From assembly GCA_028023455.1 (NCBI GenBank), contig JAQFVV010000012.1, positions 6,610,499 through 6,674,498 on the forward strand: DNA of 64,000 nt, given 5' to 3'. The notes beneath the pieces were generated by a model, which was not told the DNA's origin, did no database searches, and worked only from the letters and a program-made list of their open reading frames with translations. The first letter of the stretch is position 1, and each line of letters starts with the position of its first letter. Made by a program: the position numbers and the translations under genes. Below are positions 37,301 to 49,639 of this stretch, in pieces. This DNA is from Epiperipatus broadwayi (taxonomy: Eukaryota; Onychophora; Udeonychophora; Euonychophora; Peripatidae).

Positions 37301-37707
37301 AGAAAGTTTTCTCTATGCAAATAAGATAAAGTGATGAAGTTAATTAAGAAAAGAATCTGTATTGTTTCTCCAATTCTCATATGAAATGAGAATTAAATGA
37401 ATTTTGCAATGTATGATAAGTTTTCTCTCACAATCAAGTTTGATCTCATAATCTTGTAATTTAAAACCATTGATTTAACTACCAAACATTATATACCTTT
37501 TATTATTTTCATTATATGTTTTTTTTTTGTAAATGTTCAAATAATAATTAAGACAGAACAAAAATATCCAAAGTGATTTTTATTTCAATTATGCAATATT
37601 TTATATGTGTGTAACTTTATGTGTTGAATCCTTAAAAATATAAAATTTTCATCAAAAAAAGTCCAATTTTAATCTATTATTTTACATGGTCTTCTAACAT
37701 ATCTGTC
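34400..37707. other. No recognisable element
   Basis: About 3.3 kb of AT-rich sequence. Open frames of 60-87 codons (34570-34779, 35117-35380, 35659-35841, 36560-36778) have no recognisable motif and low-complexity composition. (TA)n runs lie at 35381-35399 and 35993-36006. Confidence 0.4.
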
Positions 37708-37879
37708 TTACTACACAAAGCCAATAAACATCACATGATCATTATTTCTTATGCTTGCTCTTAACTGTTATTAAAACAGGCAAAACTCTATACGTATTGC
37801 CATTCAGTGCAAGACAGAGTAATCAATGGATGGTAGAAGGCTTGTGCATAAAATCCCCATCTAGTGCCTACTCATCCAA

Positions 37880-37926
37880 TATCCCGAGACTAGTTTCTGG
37901 CTTGTGGCCATCATCAGTGAGGAGCC
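37880..37926 (-). ncRNA. Hammerhead ribozyme, left arm
   Basis: Minus strand: stem I CTCCTCA (37924-37918), CTGATGA (37917-37911), stem II TGGC/GCCA with 5-nt loop CACAA (37910-37898), GAAA (37897-37894), minimal stem III in CTAGT, cleavage triplet GUC ending at 37888, then TCGGGAT. Stem I pairs except one C-C at the second position, where the right arm has G and would pair. The core is complete with the common GUC triplet. Stem III is only 2 bp, so activity may need dimerisation, as described for PLE hammerheads. Confidence 0.8.
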
Positions 37927-37995
37927 TTTGATTTGAGAGCATTGCGTCTAGATCTTAGGATCCTAAGATCTAGATGCAGTGCTCTCAGATCCAAG

Positions 37996-38041
37996 GCTCC
38001 TTACTGATGATGATCACAAGCCAGAAACTAGTGTGGGGATA
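37996..38041 (+). ncRNA. Hammerhead ribozyme, right arm, cleavage site mutated
   Basis: Plus strand: stem I CTCCTTA (37997-38003), CTGATGA (38004-38010), 13-nt stem II region TGATCACAAGCCA (38011-38023, one pair lost against the left arm), GAAA (38024-38027), CTAGTG (38028-38033), TGGGGAT (38034-38040) pairing stem I with G-U wobbles. The nucleotide at the cleavage site is G where A, C or U is required, so self-cleavage is not expected. Confidence 0.75.
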
Positions 38042-38159
38042 TTGGATGAGTAGGAACTAGATGGGGATTTTACGCACAAGCCTTCTAGCATCCATTGATT
38101 ACTCTGGCTTGCACTAAGTGGCAATACGTATAGAGAGTTTTAATCCTATTACACAAAAT

Positions 38160-41038
38160 AAGTTAATTCATTCTATTCTTATTATCTCATTATTCAATTC
38201 ACAATATCAGTAATTTCTGTTAAAATATTTAACAAATAAAACTGAACAATTTTTAAACACTTAGCAATTTATCTTTTGTTTAATTCCAAACAAATATCAT
38301 ATGTTTGTAAATACTGAAATGTTTAGATGTTTTCTGTTGGATGCACTCAAATAAAAAAGGTAAAAAATATTTAACATATTCATGAGGATATTTTTATTTA
38401 TTTTTTTAAATTTATTTACATGTATGTCATGACCTTTTTATGATTTGTTACTTTAATATATAAATTACTAAAAAAAAAGAATTAAAAACATCATAACAAA
38501 AATAAATTACATACAAAATGGTAGTCAATATAAAAAATAATATTAGACCCCCCCCCCCCAGAACGAATTTTTTAAAGTAAATCTTCATTACTTTAAATTT
38601 TAGAAAAATTGCCCTTAACTTCAACATTTCTATTCTCAGATGTGTTTGTTTTGTTTTTTTGTTTTTTCAGAGGTTCAAAATCTATTCCCCACAGAAAAAT
38701 CTTAAAAAAATTACTTGCCAAATCTGGTAACTTTTTGGAACAATTTTAAATACTGGAGATAGTTCAAATCCATAACAGTCCTATACCCATTTTAGCAAAT
38801 GCCTAATTATATATATTTAAAATATATTTTTTATGAATAATCTTATATAATTCTAAGTTTATATTAAAATTACCTAGATGGTTTCCATGTGATTATTATC
38901 AAAGTAGCTTAAGTCATCAATATTAGGAAAAAGACTTTAATTGCATTGTTTTTTTGTCGTATTCTCTCAGATATATAACTTTTCATAGATACTATATTAA
39001 TTTGCTTAATACGCTTGTTTTTTTAATATCTTAAAGAAAAAAATAACATTTATTAGATTTTTTTATTTATTTATGATAACACTCAATTTTGTAACACATT
39101 TATATTCATTCTGAGAATACGTTTTGAGCTAAACAGATAGAGTTGATATTTATAACAAATTTCTATTTTTTTTTAATTTCAAATTATTCCTGTAATTTAC
39201 TGTCATCTAGTGTGCAAAATCTTAACTAAAAACGATTTTTTTGTTTATTTGATCTAAATAAGAAGTTCCAGTTATTTAATTATCATTGTGGACTGAATAT
39301 TAAATAAAAGATTAACAATAACTGAAACTTCAAGGAAATAAATTACATATATATAGAACAAGAATGACTGCTAAATGTGAATTAATAATATGTTTAGATT
39401 TTTTTTAAAACTGAAATTATGGAACCTGGTCTTAAAAAAAATATTGAGTCAATATAATTCTAACAAAAGTCATCTATAGAAGCAAATATCAAAAAGCACA
39501 AGAATTTTCTTTTTTTGCCTTTACTTTATTGCTACTTTTGTTTATGAAAAAATGTATTGATACAATTTTATTACAGGAAGATAAAATGTGTACGCATGTG
39601 ATTATGACAGAGTAGATTTTTGAAACTTAGCAACGGCCAAGTAGCTTTGTTAAAACTGATAAAATTCCAAAAGTAAAGTGGTTTTTATAAGAGTTTACAG
39701 CCAGAAAGCAAATGGCAATGGTAGAATATTTTTAATACTTTTGCATTATTATGACCCAAGAAAATCTCACTCTAAGGGATTAAATCTTGTCAGAAATTCA
39801 CTGCGGCATTATGGATCAATATAGGAGTATGAAAAGATAGTGGAATAAACTCTGGCAGAAAATCTAAAGAAAATACCTCAAAAGTGCTCCCATCTTCTGT
39901 TGGCCTTTACAAATACACATATAAACATAAAGTTTTACATATATAGATATGTTTTATGAGATATAAAATAAGAAAGACTCCCAATTTTAGCTTAATGCAC
40001 TTTTGGTGCTACGCACTGTAATCAAAGTTAAGATTATTTTAGATTAACTTAATAATTTTCAAAACACATCTTAATTTAAGTATTCCAATAATTAGATAGT
40101 TGGATAATAATCCATTTTTTGTTAATGATGGTAATGTGATTTGCAATATGCCATGCATCTTCCAGTTTTTTTGCTCTCGATAGAGCAGTTTAACCTTTTG
40201 CAGGTTTTAAACAATGTCCTTTCTTTCTTTCATGGTCCAAGAATATAGATGAGTCTGCTAAATCTTCTTTGACTCTTTCGTATAAATATTATGCTGCCCT
40301 GTTTTGTTATATTGGTTTGGGATTCACTGTGATATATATATTATTAAAAAAAGTTACAAATGGCACTGAATACTTGAGAACCCCATAGGCCATGAGTTCT
40401 TCATTCTATTGTATTTATTGTTAATCCTGGCTATGATATCCTTATTGATCCAACTTAAAACATTGATAATAAAGTCACTCTTTCATTACTTTTGCATTCA
40501 AGTAACTCTGTAATTACTTTAATATATATATTTTAAATATATGTATATATTATCTTTTCTTTCAAATAAATCAGTAGAGTTGAATAGGAAAAGGGAAAAT
40601 GGATGAGAACACATTTTATATATTAGTAATCCATACACAGTAAAAATTTATATATTGTATTCTTGTTTTTGGTTCAATTATATGCAAAAAATATTTATAA
40701 GTTGTTCATCCTTTCTAATTTACATAAAATTTTATATAAATCAGTTCCTTTTACAATGGAGTGAATTTTTTCAGCTACATTGGTCATTTATCTGTCTCTT
40801 TTAACAAGATGTCCCATCATAAATATTTTATGAGTAATTTGTTAGTTGTATCTTATGATTTTTTTTTTTATCTTTGCTAGTATAATTAAACATTCTTTTA
40901 AAATTCAAAATCTTGGATCAATTTTTTAGCATCTCTTATTATTTTTCTCTCACCACTTCGTTACTTATCTTCTTTTTAAACTCAGTTAAAAAGTATTTTG
41001 TTTACTCCATTACTATCCATAAACAGCAATTTACTACT
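38160..41038. other. No recognisable element
   Basis: AT-rich. Contains C12 at 38548-38559. Slightly GC-richer sequence at 40130-40450 is not recognised in any frame. Confidence 0.4.
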
Positions 41039-41155
41039 TTTTTTTTTTTAAGTGTCATAGCATCGGCCGAGACGCGAACCCGCAACCCGGGCAACTGCCT
41101 GCAAGTGCAAGGCTGTCGCGCTGATCTCTCGACCACCAATGCAAGACAACTACAT
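41039..41155 (-). mobile_element. tRNA-derived retroposon with poly(A)
   Basis: A ~95-bp GC-rich island in AT-rich DNA. On the minus strand, GCATTGG pairs with CCGATGC as a 7-bp acceptor-like stem, GTCG/CGAC forms a D arm, and the A box (TGGTCGAGAGAT) and B box (GGTTCGCGTC) are recognisable. The anticodon arm is distorted, so it is not a functional tRNA. Poly(A) (plus-strand T13 at 41039-41052) follows its 3' end, the signature of retroposition. A second T run lies at 41166-41181. It may be the head of a SINE family. Confidence 0.65.
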
Positions 41156-43419
41156 TTTTTCATCGTTTTTTTTTTTTTTGCAAATTTTATCTTAGTCTAA
41201 ATAATAGCGACATCTATCGGAAAGTGTACGAATTAAAAATCTTATTTTGTAATCTTATTTTAACATTTTTTTATAATGGCCAGATTTTTTTAAAATCCTC
41301 TAAAAATATTTTGAAACGGTATTCTTCATTTTGATTAACAACAGATCAAAAGTCATTTTGTGAATAATAAGTAGTTTATTTTTAGTTTTTATTTTAAGAA
41401 AATAATCAACAAAATAAAACAATCTATGAACAATTTAAGTTCTTTATATGCTCAGTAGTATTTTTTTTAAAAAGATATTAAAATAAAAAGTTTTTAAAAA
41501 GAAAATAAAATTTTCATTTTAACACATGTGCAAGTATTAAAATAATATATAAAAGATTAGAAGGAAATAACATTGGAAATAATAAAACGAAAAGAAAAAG
41601 TAAATCCTGATTGGAATGTAAAGGATTGGAATGGATATATGCTAGGCTCATTGCTAGAAATTAGTTCATAAAATAGTATATAACTCTTAATTGGATATCA
41701 ATATTTTTTTAAAAAAAAAAACTTATAGAAAAAGAATCACTACTGATTACTGGGAATGAAGTAGAAAAATTTATTTATAAAGAATAATTGGAGATGACTA
41801 TTTTGGATATATAATGGAGGTTTAAACTAAATACCAGCGTTTCCAAGCTATGATGTATAGATATCAATTAATCTTCAGATAATTTTCAAAATATTTGGGA
41901 ATTTTCTTTTACAAAAGGACAATATAGTAGTAAAAAGAAAAATATTTAGTAAGACTATAGGATTTGTGTTCACAGACTGTTTTGTATAGTTATCAAAATA
42001 CTTTCAGTTGTTTGTTCTTTGTATTTTTTTTTACTCTATCTTCTATTTGTTTAATAGATGAATTAGCTATTTTTATTTACAAGTAGCTGCTAATAATGTT
42101 TAATAAGTATATGGTGATGCATATATAAGAAGAATATCATAGTATAATAGTTAGTTCATGAGATCAGAAAAGTCAGATAAACTCAGAAATGTTTGCTATC
42201 TGAAAATTTCCAAGTAGGCTAAAAAAAATTTGCATGTAACTAGCTTTTATCAAGTAGATTACAAATGGGAATGGTAGTTATTTCTAGCTAAAGCATAAAT
42301 GAAAAATGGAATCATTAAATATTCTTTACAGGTCATCATTGTGAGCCTTATGATGAAGTAATTAATACCCCCACATGCTGAACCTTGCATCTGATGATCA
42401 AATTCAGACTATGCAAAACTTAAAAAATTCATTTTAGATTAAATCAGAACTTTTTTTTTACGTAACTGATTCATAATCAACCTCCAATAGCCAGCTAATT
42501 ACTAGTAAAATGCATTTTCTAAACAAGGAAGAAACCTTTCAATCTTCATCACTTAATAAGTTTCATAGGTAATGCTTTTTTTTTTACAATATTCCTTTTT
42601 GGAGCGTTGATTGAAAATACCCTAGCCCTATGTTCAACTTAAATATGCTTCATAATGGTCATTTTGGGGGAAAATGGAAAACTTGATAAGTAATTGTTTT
42701 TAACTGTTCTTCAGTGAATGAATGCTGAGGTGTTTTTGCTTTGCATTGGGGGTAACTTTACTTTTTTTACATTTTCTATATTTGCTGTTTTGAATTTTGT
42801 TGTTGTTGTTGTTGTTGTTATTAATTAAAGAAGTTAGTTTTGTAAAAATAATAATAATCATTATCATAAAATCTCTTTAGTTGTAGTTATTATAATGTCT
42901 AAAAAAAAACCTAAACGTACTAAAAGCAGTTTTTCATCCATTTAAATATATATCAACTGATGATGAATTCAGGTGTTGGGACTTCTGTGCTAAACTTGTT
43001 ATGAACTCATAATTAATAAATCCATTTTATTATTTATTTTTAAGGAAATTAAGTAATGCATTGTTTACATATATATATAGTTTTGACTAAATGGTAAACC
43101 GGAACTCAGTGCCTACATTGAAGGTGAACATCTCTTTACAAACAGTATGTGGTTCCTTTACCAAGTTATACGCAAAACTAAAATTTTTATTTTAGATAGT
43201 ATATGGTTAGCCAGTTTGATTACTGGAAAATTTATTTGCTTATCTGGAGATCCATTTGCTACTTCAATTTCAGCCACCTGATAATGTAAAGACAAGCATG
43301 CTAAGAAGGCAAGTAAAGACTAGATGGTTATTAATTAATGTGGCAGAATCTTTCTAGAGTATTTATGGCTAATAAGTTTTTATTCTTGAAAAAAATAACT
43401 CATCTTTATGATCTAGCAG
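41156..43419. other. No recognisable element
   Basis: AT-rich. A short (TTG)n run sits at 42799-42819. No gene recognised. Confidence 0.4.
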
Positions 43420-43555
43420 TTTATCCTAAACATCTGACTACTAAAAAAGCTGTTAAATGTTTCGATTAGTACCTTTGCCTGGGGGGGGGGGGGTTTATCC
43501 TAAACATCTGACTACTAAAAAAGCTGTTAAATGTTTCGATTAGTACCTTTGCCTG
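43420..43555. repeat. Exact 62-bp direct duplication around G13
   Basis: 43420-43481 and 43494-43555 are identical over 62 bp (TTTATCCTAAACATCTGACT...) and flank a run of 13 G (43481-43493). Identity suggests a very recent duplication or an assembly artefact at the homopolymer. Confidence 0.95.
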
Positions 43556-44678
43556 CTACAACATTATATATAAATTGTCTTACTTTTTTTCTTTATAATT
43601 TGTAAGGTTTGATAATAAACTCATGTTTTAAACTTCAAACCTAGTGTAATGGGACATTATATAAAAAACAGAATAAGCTGACTAAAAGTTGTCACGAATT
43701 AAGAAGCTTCTTTGTAAATGGTCAATTGCAATAGTTTAGTGTTAAAACAACTAGAAATATAACAAATTAAGAAAACTTGTTTCTATACTAAATTATAGAA
43801 ACAACTTATATTAATTTTTTATTTTTCTAAAAATTCTAGATTACTTCATAATTTTTTAAGTTCTGCAAAAATTTTTAGAAACAAAAAAAGAAATTATAGA
43901 ATATGAATAGTGTCTATGTTTCATACATGCATGCATTAGTCCATAATCCCAAAACAGTTTTTTATCTATAGAACTCAGGACCATAATCAGTAGTGGGAAA
44001 TACACATTGCCTTTAGCAAGAGGAAAAGAAGTATAATTTATTAAATAATGATCTTCACTATATAATATCAATTAAATTAGTAAACCCTATTACTGACCTG
44101 CAGATCAGTGAAATCTTTATTTTGACCCTTTACAGTTTTTTATTTATTTTGGTAACTCACCAGGGCAGAACAGTCTTCATTCTGATTTCTCACAGCTTTG
44201 AATCATGAATTTTCTCAAATTTTTAAATAACAACATAAAATAATATGAAATGTAAGTATTAAATAATTTTGATTATAAGTTTCTCACAAATGCTAATTCA
44301 GAATAAAATATATAAACTTGATTGAAAAAATCCTTAATTATCTAGGGTTTCAATTACCCAGATGGAAAAGCAAGCAAACTAACCTTGAAGTATTTAAATA
44401 TTTAGTAGGAAAATCAATTTTTATCTTCGATCCTTAGCATTGGAATGGTAGTTATCATTAGGAAAGAGTGACCCCAGTTATTAAAAGCAGAGCATATATA
44501 GATGTTATAAGTTAACACTAAAACAGCATATATAATTACTACTGGAATTTAAAACAAAAGATTGATTTTGATAGTGATCACTTTACTTAAATATCTGCCA
44601 TTGGAATAATTTTACTGAATACCACTGGGCTAGATTACATTTAAAATTCAGTTGTGAAAATTTTAGGAAAATAAGCAT
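43556..44678. other. No recognisable element
   Basis: AT-rich; nothing recognised. Confidence 0.4.
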
Positions 44679-45628
44679 AAAGTATTAAATAACTCACACA
44701 CAAATGCCCAAAGAACTTAACGGCCTTAGCCTTCACTCAGTTTCCACAATATACCTGCAAAAATCATTAACAACACTGCGTACCTTCTCCCTGAAATCTG
44801 CCCACCTGAATATAACACTAACTATTCCACCCATGGACACTCCACCAGCTAAATGCAGCATATGGATGACACAAATATGGAATCATGTCAATAACTGCAT
44901 TAGCCTAGCACAAAACACACTTGATAGCAAAAAGTCATATTGGGATGTGTACAAACTCAAGATCAACACTCCTACTGCACTCACAAGTGCTCTTGGCTTC
45001 AACAATAGAATAATGATTAAGAAAGCAAAATATTGGTTCTTAGAACCGAAATATATAGACTTTATTATAAAATTAAATCTGTGCTCATTACCCACCAGCC
45101 ATTTTCTAGTGTGGAAAAGAGGATTTACCAAAATTAACTCGCGATGTCACTTAGGTGCTATGGAGGATGAAATGATCCAACCCATCTTTCATAACTGTCC
45201 GATACTCAGCTCACTAAAAACATTTATTAATGATAAATCCAGAAAACAAAATGCAGACTTGTTCTCAATTCAACATTCAATCAAGAACGGAAATTTCTCA
45301 AACATCAGACTCTCAATCTTTCTCTCCTTTGCAATCTGGCGAACATGTAATTAGTAATACGACAACCAATATCCTGGATAACTTCAAAACATTGATTAAG
45401 AGCATCGGCATTAGAGACAGAATGTTGGCTCCAGCCTGGCTGCATAAAGAAACATGGTTCAAAGTCATCCTAATAGAAGAATAATCATAGAACTTACTCC
45501 GTCACCCCAAGCCTCCACTCTACAGCAATACAGAGTACATTTTCTCTAGCTGTGTTAAAAATGTAGTTCATGTATAAACAAAGTCAATAAATTTTCTTTT
45601 TTTTAAAAAAAAAAGTATTAAATAACTC
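44679..45628 (+). mobile_element. 5'-truncated LINE with 17-bp TSD
   Basis: AAAGTATTAAATAACTC at 44679-44695 and 45612-45628 is a perfect 17-bp TSD. Between them is the 3' part of a non-LTR retrotransposon: the end of the polymerase ORF, a short 3' UTR, AATAAA (45588-45593) and an A-rich tail. The insert is about 0.9 kb, typical 5' truncation during target-primed reverse transcription. Its composition is richer in G+C than the flanks, so the insertion is fairly young. Confidence 0.85.
44704..45484 (+). pseudogene. LINE ORF2 C-terminal region (frameshifted)
   Basis: Open for 216 codons to 45354, then continuing in another frame to 45484 (ISNTTTNILDNFKTLIKSIG...). The single frameshift near 45345-45355 falls right after FLSFAIWRTCN, a typical LINE C-terminal motif (x-x-W-R-x-R-N). 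Just before, SRCHLGAMEDEMIQPIFHNC resembles the Cys/His knuckle that follows RT in several LINE clades. The RT palm itself is not included. The clade is unclear; I-like or related is a guess. Confidence 0.7.
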
Positions 45629-45852
45629 TAGATTTCTGATAGTGCTCTGCTGATCTTAACTTAATAAAAAGAACTTATTATAAATGGAGAATTATAATCT
45701 ATAAATCAGAACTACTATGATTAATAAATTAAGTTTAAAATGATATATATGTGTGTGTGTGATCAGGATACCATTATTTTAAATATTTATCAATAGATGC
45801 ACTTTAGGAAAAAATTGCACCAATGTAAGAAAATTTTGATGTACTATATATA

Positions 45853-46345
45853 GAATTCAATCTTCTCCACCTTGCAACTCTTCAGCCATCCATATCATTG
45901 AAAATCTGATGATGGAATGCCCAAAGACCTTGTTGATGCCAATATTATTGTCATACCCATGTTGACTTTAAATCATTCTAATCCCTCGTGTGTATGACTT
46001 TGAACACTCTATCATCAGATTTTCAATGATATGAGTGGCTGAAGAGTTGGAGGGTGGAGAAGATTGAAGCCTGTCCATTAAAGTTTAAAGTTTTGTTATC
46101 TTAATATACACTGAGCATTGATTATATATATATGGGTGAGAGATGATGATCTGGACCAACTGATGAGGGCTGGTTCAGCACAAAATATGTATATTGGAGA
46201 TTTTTTTCTCATGTATGTCATCATATGTACTGGTTGCATAAGATGGAGTGGATAGCTGTATTGAGCTTGAAAGTCTGAGTTCAAATCTCTTCTAATTACA
46301 TTAAGTTCAGTATAGACAATATTCTTGTATTTCAATATACCTGAA
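45853..46345 (+). mobile_element. Hammerhead family-A element, partly palindromic
   Basis: Same family as 5961-6291. The unit runs on the plus strand from the GATTGAAGCCTGTCCATTAAAG block through the ribozyme region to the box B-like GAGTTCAAATCTC (~46270-46282) and a CTTGTATTTCA end. The left part (45853-45918) is an inverted copy of 46010-46069, so the element is palindromic at its 5' side. No TSD was found. No coding frame. Confidence 0.65.
46145..46205 (+). ncRNA. Hammerhead ribozyme relic (GAAA lost)
   Basis: Aligns base for base with the ribozyme at 6.1 kb: ACCAA (46155-46159), CTGATGA (46160-46166), stem II GGGCTG/CAGCAC (46167-46181). The conserved GAAA is AAAA (46182-46185). TATGTATA then TTGGA follow. 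Loss of the catalytic G makes self-cleavage unlikely. Confidence 0.75.
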
Positions 46346-49112
46346 AGGAGTCAACACTTAAACAATACCAGCATCAACAACAATCAACAAACTCAATCTG
46401 ATATCAAGGCAATTTCCTTTTAATAATAAAGATGAAAGTATAGCTTTATCTATGATCTAATAAGTTTATGTAGACACTAAAGATTGTAACTTGATGTCAG
46501 AGAGTGAAATTTACTAATTTAAAGAAGTTTTAAAAAACATCATTAAATAGATAAATATAAACTGTCCTTAAAGTAGATTAACAAATAGTTAATTGTAACT
46601 TTCAAACTGCAATTATAACTTTCAAACATGCTAATAGCTTAACTGGCTGTTCTACGTAATTAGGAAGTTCACTTTATCTCATCATCCATTATCAAAGCTA
46701 AATTATTTATAGACAGAAAATGAAATTGTACTTTCTTTGTTCGTGTACATTGTTTAAATAGAGAGTAACTCGGAGATCAATAATGGGGTAGAATTCTAAA
46801 TCAAGCCAAAGAATTCTTGTAACTCCAATTCCAGTCATCTTAATTTAAATGTTTATAAAGTAGAATATTTATTCAGCTTAATATCTTACAAACAACTACT
46901 CTTCTATAAGTGTGGCTTAATTATATAATGTACTAAAATACAATTTTGCTCTATCAAAAAATCTTCTGATAAAAGGTAATGTGATAAAAAATCTTCTGAT
47001 AAAAGGTAATGTGATAAACGACAAACAATATTAGTGTTTGATTGCTGCTGTTAGTTGTAGGAAATTTGCGCTTTAATTTTTTAATTATTAATATAAATTG
47101 TGATTTTGTAATGAATGGTCATATCCTGACCATATGTGGATTATTCGATGTCATTTATCACTTGTATGTGTCAGCAGTGGTTTTGGGCATCCTTATAATT
47201 CAAAATGGTGGTGAGCACATACTAAATCAGTACCAATTATTTTACCAATATATGTTGGAAATTTATTACAAAGAAAATTATTCTTGAATATATCATTGCA
47301 GGATGAAGAATTCTCTAGCAAGAGTGCAGGAGACGTCATCACTCATCATTTGCTAGATAACGTGTATGAGTTCCATACCTTGTTCCATTCTCTAGCTAAG
47401 AAAAATTAGATATATATTTACTGTCCACTAATTAAAAAGCTAACTTAATTGTCTCAGAGATGTTTACAAGTAGAAAGTCTATTCAAAGTCTATATTTGAA
47501 TCCCTATATTTGAATCCCAGACCATGAGGATGATGATGAAGCTTTTCAATGTAAACGTTTTTGGAAATTTTCAATTGCTAAAACAATGACAACCGTTTCA
47601 CTGAGATTCAATCCTAATATTATGAAATGCAATAAATAATAAAATGTGATTATTCAATAAAGACATTATGCAAACTGTAATTATTAATCTTTCTATATTG
47701 CTTCCTGTCCTCTTGATTTCAGTTTTTTGTCCAGTAATAAAATTAAAAATATTTCTTTTTTACATTTTAATGAATAAACTTCCCATCAAGTTTTTTTAAA
47801 ATCATTATAGCAATTCATTAACTTTTTTTAAAGTTAAAAAATTCCTGATTTTTTTTTTTTAGAACTTTTATATTATACGGTGACTAAACAGCATTAATTA
47901 ATTGAACGGTTTGTTGCTTGGGTCAGGAGTTCATAAAAACATGAGCACCGGAAATGATAAAGGTGGGTCATAACATCCATACACCTTGACCTTTAGAGTA
48001 TGCATTCTATTATTGCATCAAACCATATAGAGAACTAAATGACATTGTATATATATATATTGAAGCAATTAGCTTCAAAACTAGGTGCGTGTCTGTGTGT
48101 AAGTAGATATGATAAGTATCAGGCAATTAATTACAAAGTCGAATTAAAAATCTAGTATTTCGAAGATTACTTCAAAATTTTTGATAGAATATAAATTTTA
48201 AAAGTAATTCTTATTTAATAATTTATTACAATATTTTACATTCTAAATCAGCAAATGCTATTTTCTTTTATTACAAATACATGTATATATATAAGAGAAG
48301 TGTGAATATAAAATGCATGTTTTTTGAAACCTTACTCCGAACTCTAGCCATATTTTTTCCACAACTTTTTTATTTAATACTCTAACAAACACTATTTTTA
48401 TATGCATATGAATCTTATTAACAGGCTTCGGTACTCTATTTGATTTTAAAGACATTTCCATTAGCTGGATCAAAACAATACATTATATTCCCAATCTTCT
48501 ATCACGTTTGAGTCCAGTTTGCATTTCCCCATATAATTTTTTGATTTTCTTCGAATACACAACACTATCTGTAATAATCCAAATTGGTTGGCTATATAGT
48601 GTAATGTAAAATAGCACTTAAACCTTAGAATATGCTCGTATTTAATTTTTCTCTCCCTCTAGAAGCTATAGTATCTAGTGACCTCTATCGTTGAAAGCAC
48701 TAAACAAAAAATTAACTTTAGAAATCTCACAACTAAATTTTCTAAGGCATATTCAAATAACGTAACCAGGTAAACGCTTTTTTTTTTAAAAAAAAAGGAA
48801 AAAAGATTTAATAAAAAATAAATTTTTTTAAATAATTTAATAAAAATGTTTTAATTAAAAATGAAAGTCTATAATTCCCATATAGGTATACAATTTTTGA
48901 TTTTAAAAACTATTCAAAGGTAATATTCAATCGGTTCGTATCTATATGGTCGTACTAATTTCTAAAAATTTTCTAAATTTACCATATCAATTGCTAAATA
49001 TTTGCAAAATACAAATGCTTATTATTTTAACATATACTTAATACTTCTTTCCCTCCACAAACATTTTGTGGCATGTGGTAACAAATATTGTGATTATGGT
49101 TATATATAAACA
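46346..49112. other. No recognisable gene; one short tandem duplication
   Basis: A 30-bp unit is duplicated exactly at 46956-46985 and 46986-47015. Frames of 71-81 codons (47042-47287, 48258-48473) have no recognisable motif. Confidence 0.4.
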
Positions 49113-49500
49113 ATCATCATCATCATCAACCATTATCAATCCACTGCAGAATGAAGGTCTCCCCAAGTTCAATCCATCTTTTCCAATCTTTAGCCTTTTT
49201 TCTCCACATCACCCCTACACACTTTCTTATTTCATCTATCCATCTCACATGTGATCTCTTTCTGGGTCTTTTACAATCTTTTGGAATCCAATTTAAGATT
49301 TCAATTGTCCATCTCTTCTAGAAATATTTCCAGCCCAACTTCACTTCAATCTTTTATTTTTTTCAATGAGGTCAGTAACACCCATATGTTGCATTTTTGA
49401 TCTTTTCTTGTTACCCCTAACATGCATTTCTCCATACTTCTTTGAGTGGTCTAAAGCCTCTATTGCTCTTCTATTAAGTGTCCGAGTCTATATATGCATC
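49113..49500 (-). pseudogene. RTE-type LINE 3' end, decayed
   Basis: Minus strand matches the RTE copy at 55.85-56.38 kb over about 385 bp. Readable pieces include VTDLIEKNKRLK and SWAG, the conserved region after RT in RTE-type polymerases. A deletion lies near 49310-49330 and there are several stops. It ends in the trinucleotide-type tail typical of RTE (plus-strand CATCATCATCATCA at 49113-49126). The 5' end is truncated at about 49490-49500. Confidence 0.75.
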
Positions 49501-49639
49501 AGATAATTTTATAAAGTGAATCCACTCATCAATCAGTTTCAAAGCATTTCTGATGAACTATGTTTAGCAGATCCCTTTTTTTTTATTTTGCCACTGCTAT
49601 GCTGCTTAATGTAAACTTTAGAAACTAATAGATGTCTGA

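Larger units (their letters stand above)
37708..38159 (-). mobile_element. Family-B palindromic element with two hammerheads
   Basis: A near-perfect palindrome of two ~180-bp arms centred on GATCTTAGGATCCTAAGATC (37951-37970). Outer arm ends TAAAACAGGCAAAACTC (37774) and GAGAGTTTTA (~38143) pair. A 55-bp tail, CCAATAAACATCACATGATC..., lies only at the left (37720-37774). Flanks TACTACACAAA (37709-37719) and TATTACACAAA (38148-38158) differ at one base and suggest an 11-bp TSD. Each arm carries a hammerhead ribozyme pointing outward. Copies at 30.4 and 34.1 kb confirm mobility. There is no coding frame, so it must depend on enzymes from elsewhere, plausibly a PLE. Confidence 0.8.

Noticed and set aside
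37420-37500. Decayed tRNA-like sequence on the minus strand
   Set aside because: Both boxes deviate too much to support a call.
42950-43010. CTGATGATGAATTC... as a possible hammerhead
   Set aside because: Stem II is not convincing, the core GAAA is absent and no stem I partner follows.
45905-45925. CTGATGATGG in the family-A centre as a second ribozyme
   Set aside because: No GAAA follows; it is simply the conserved inner block of the element.
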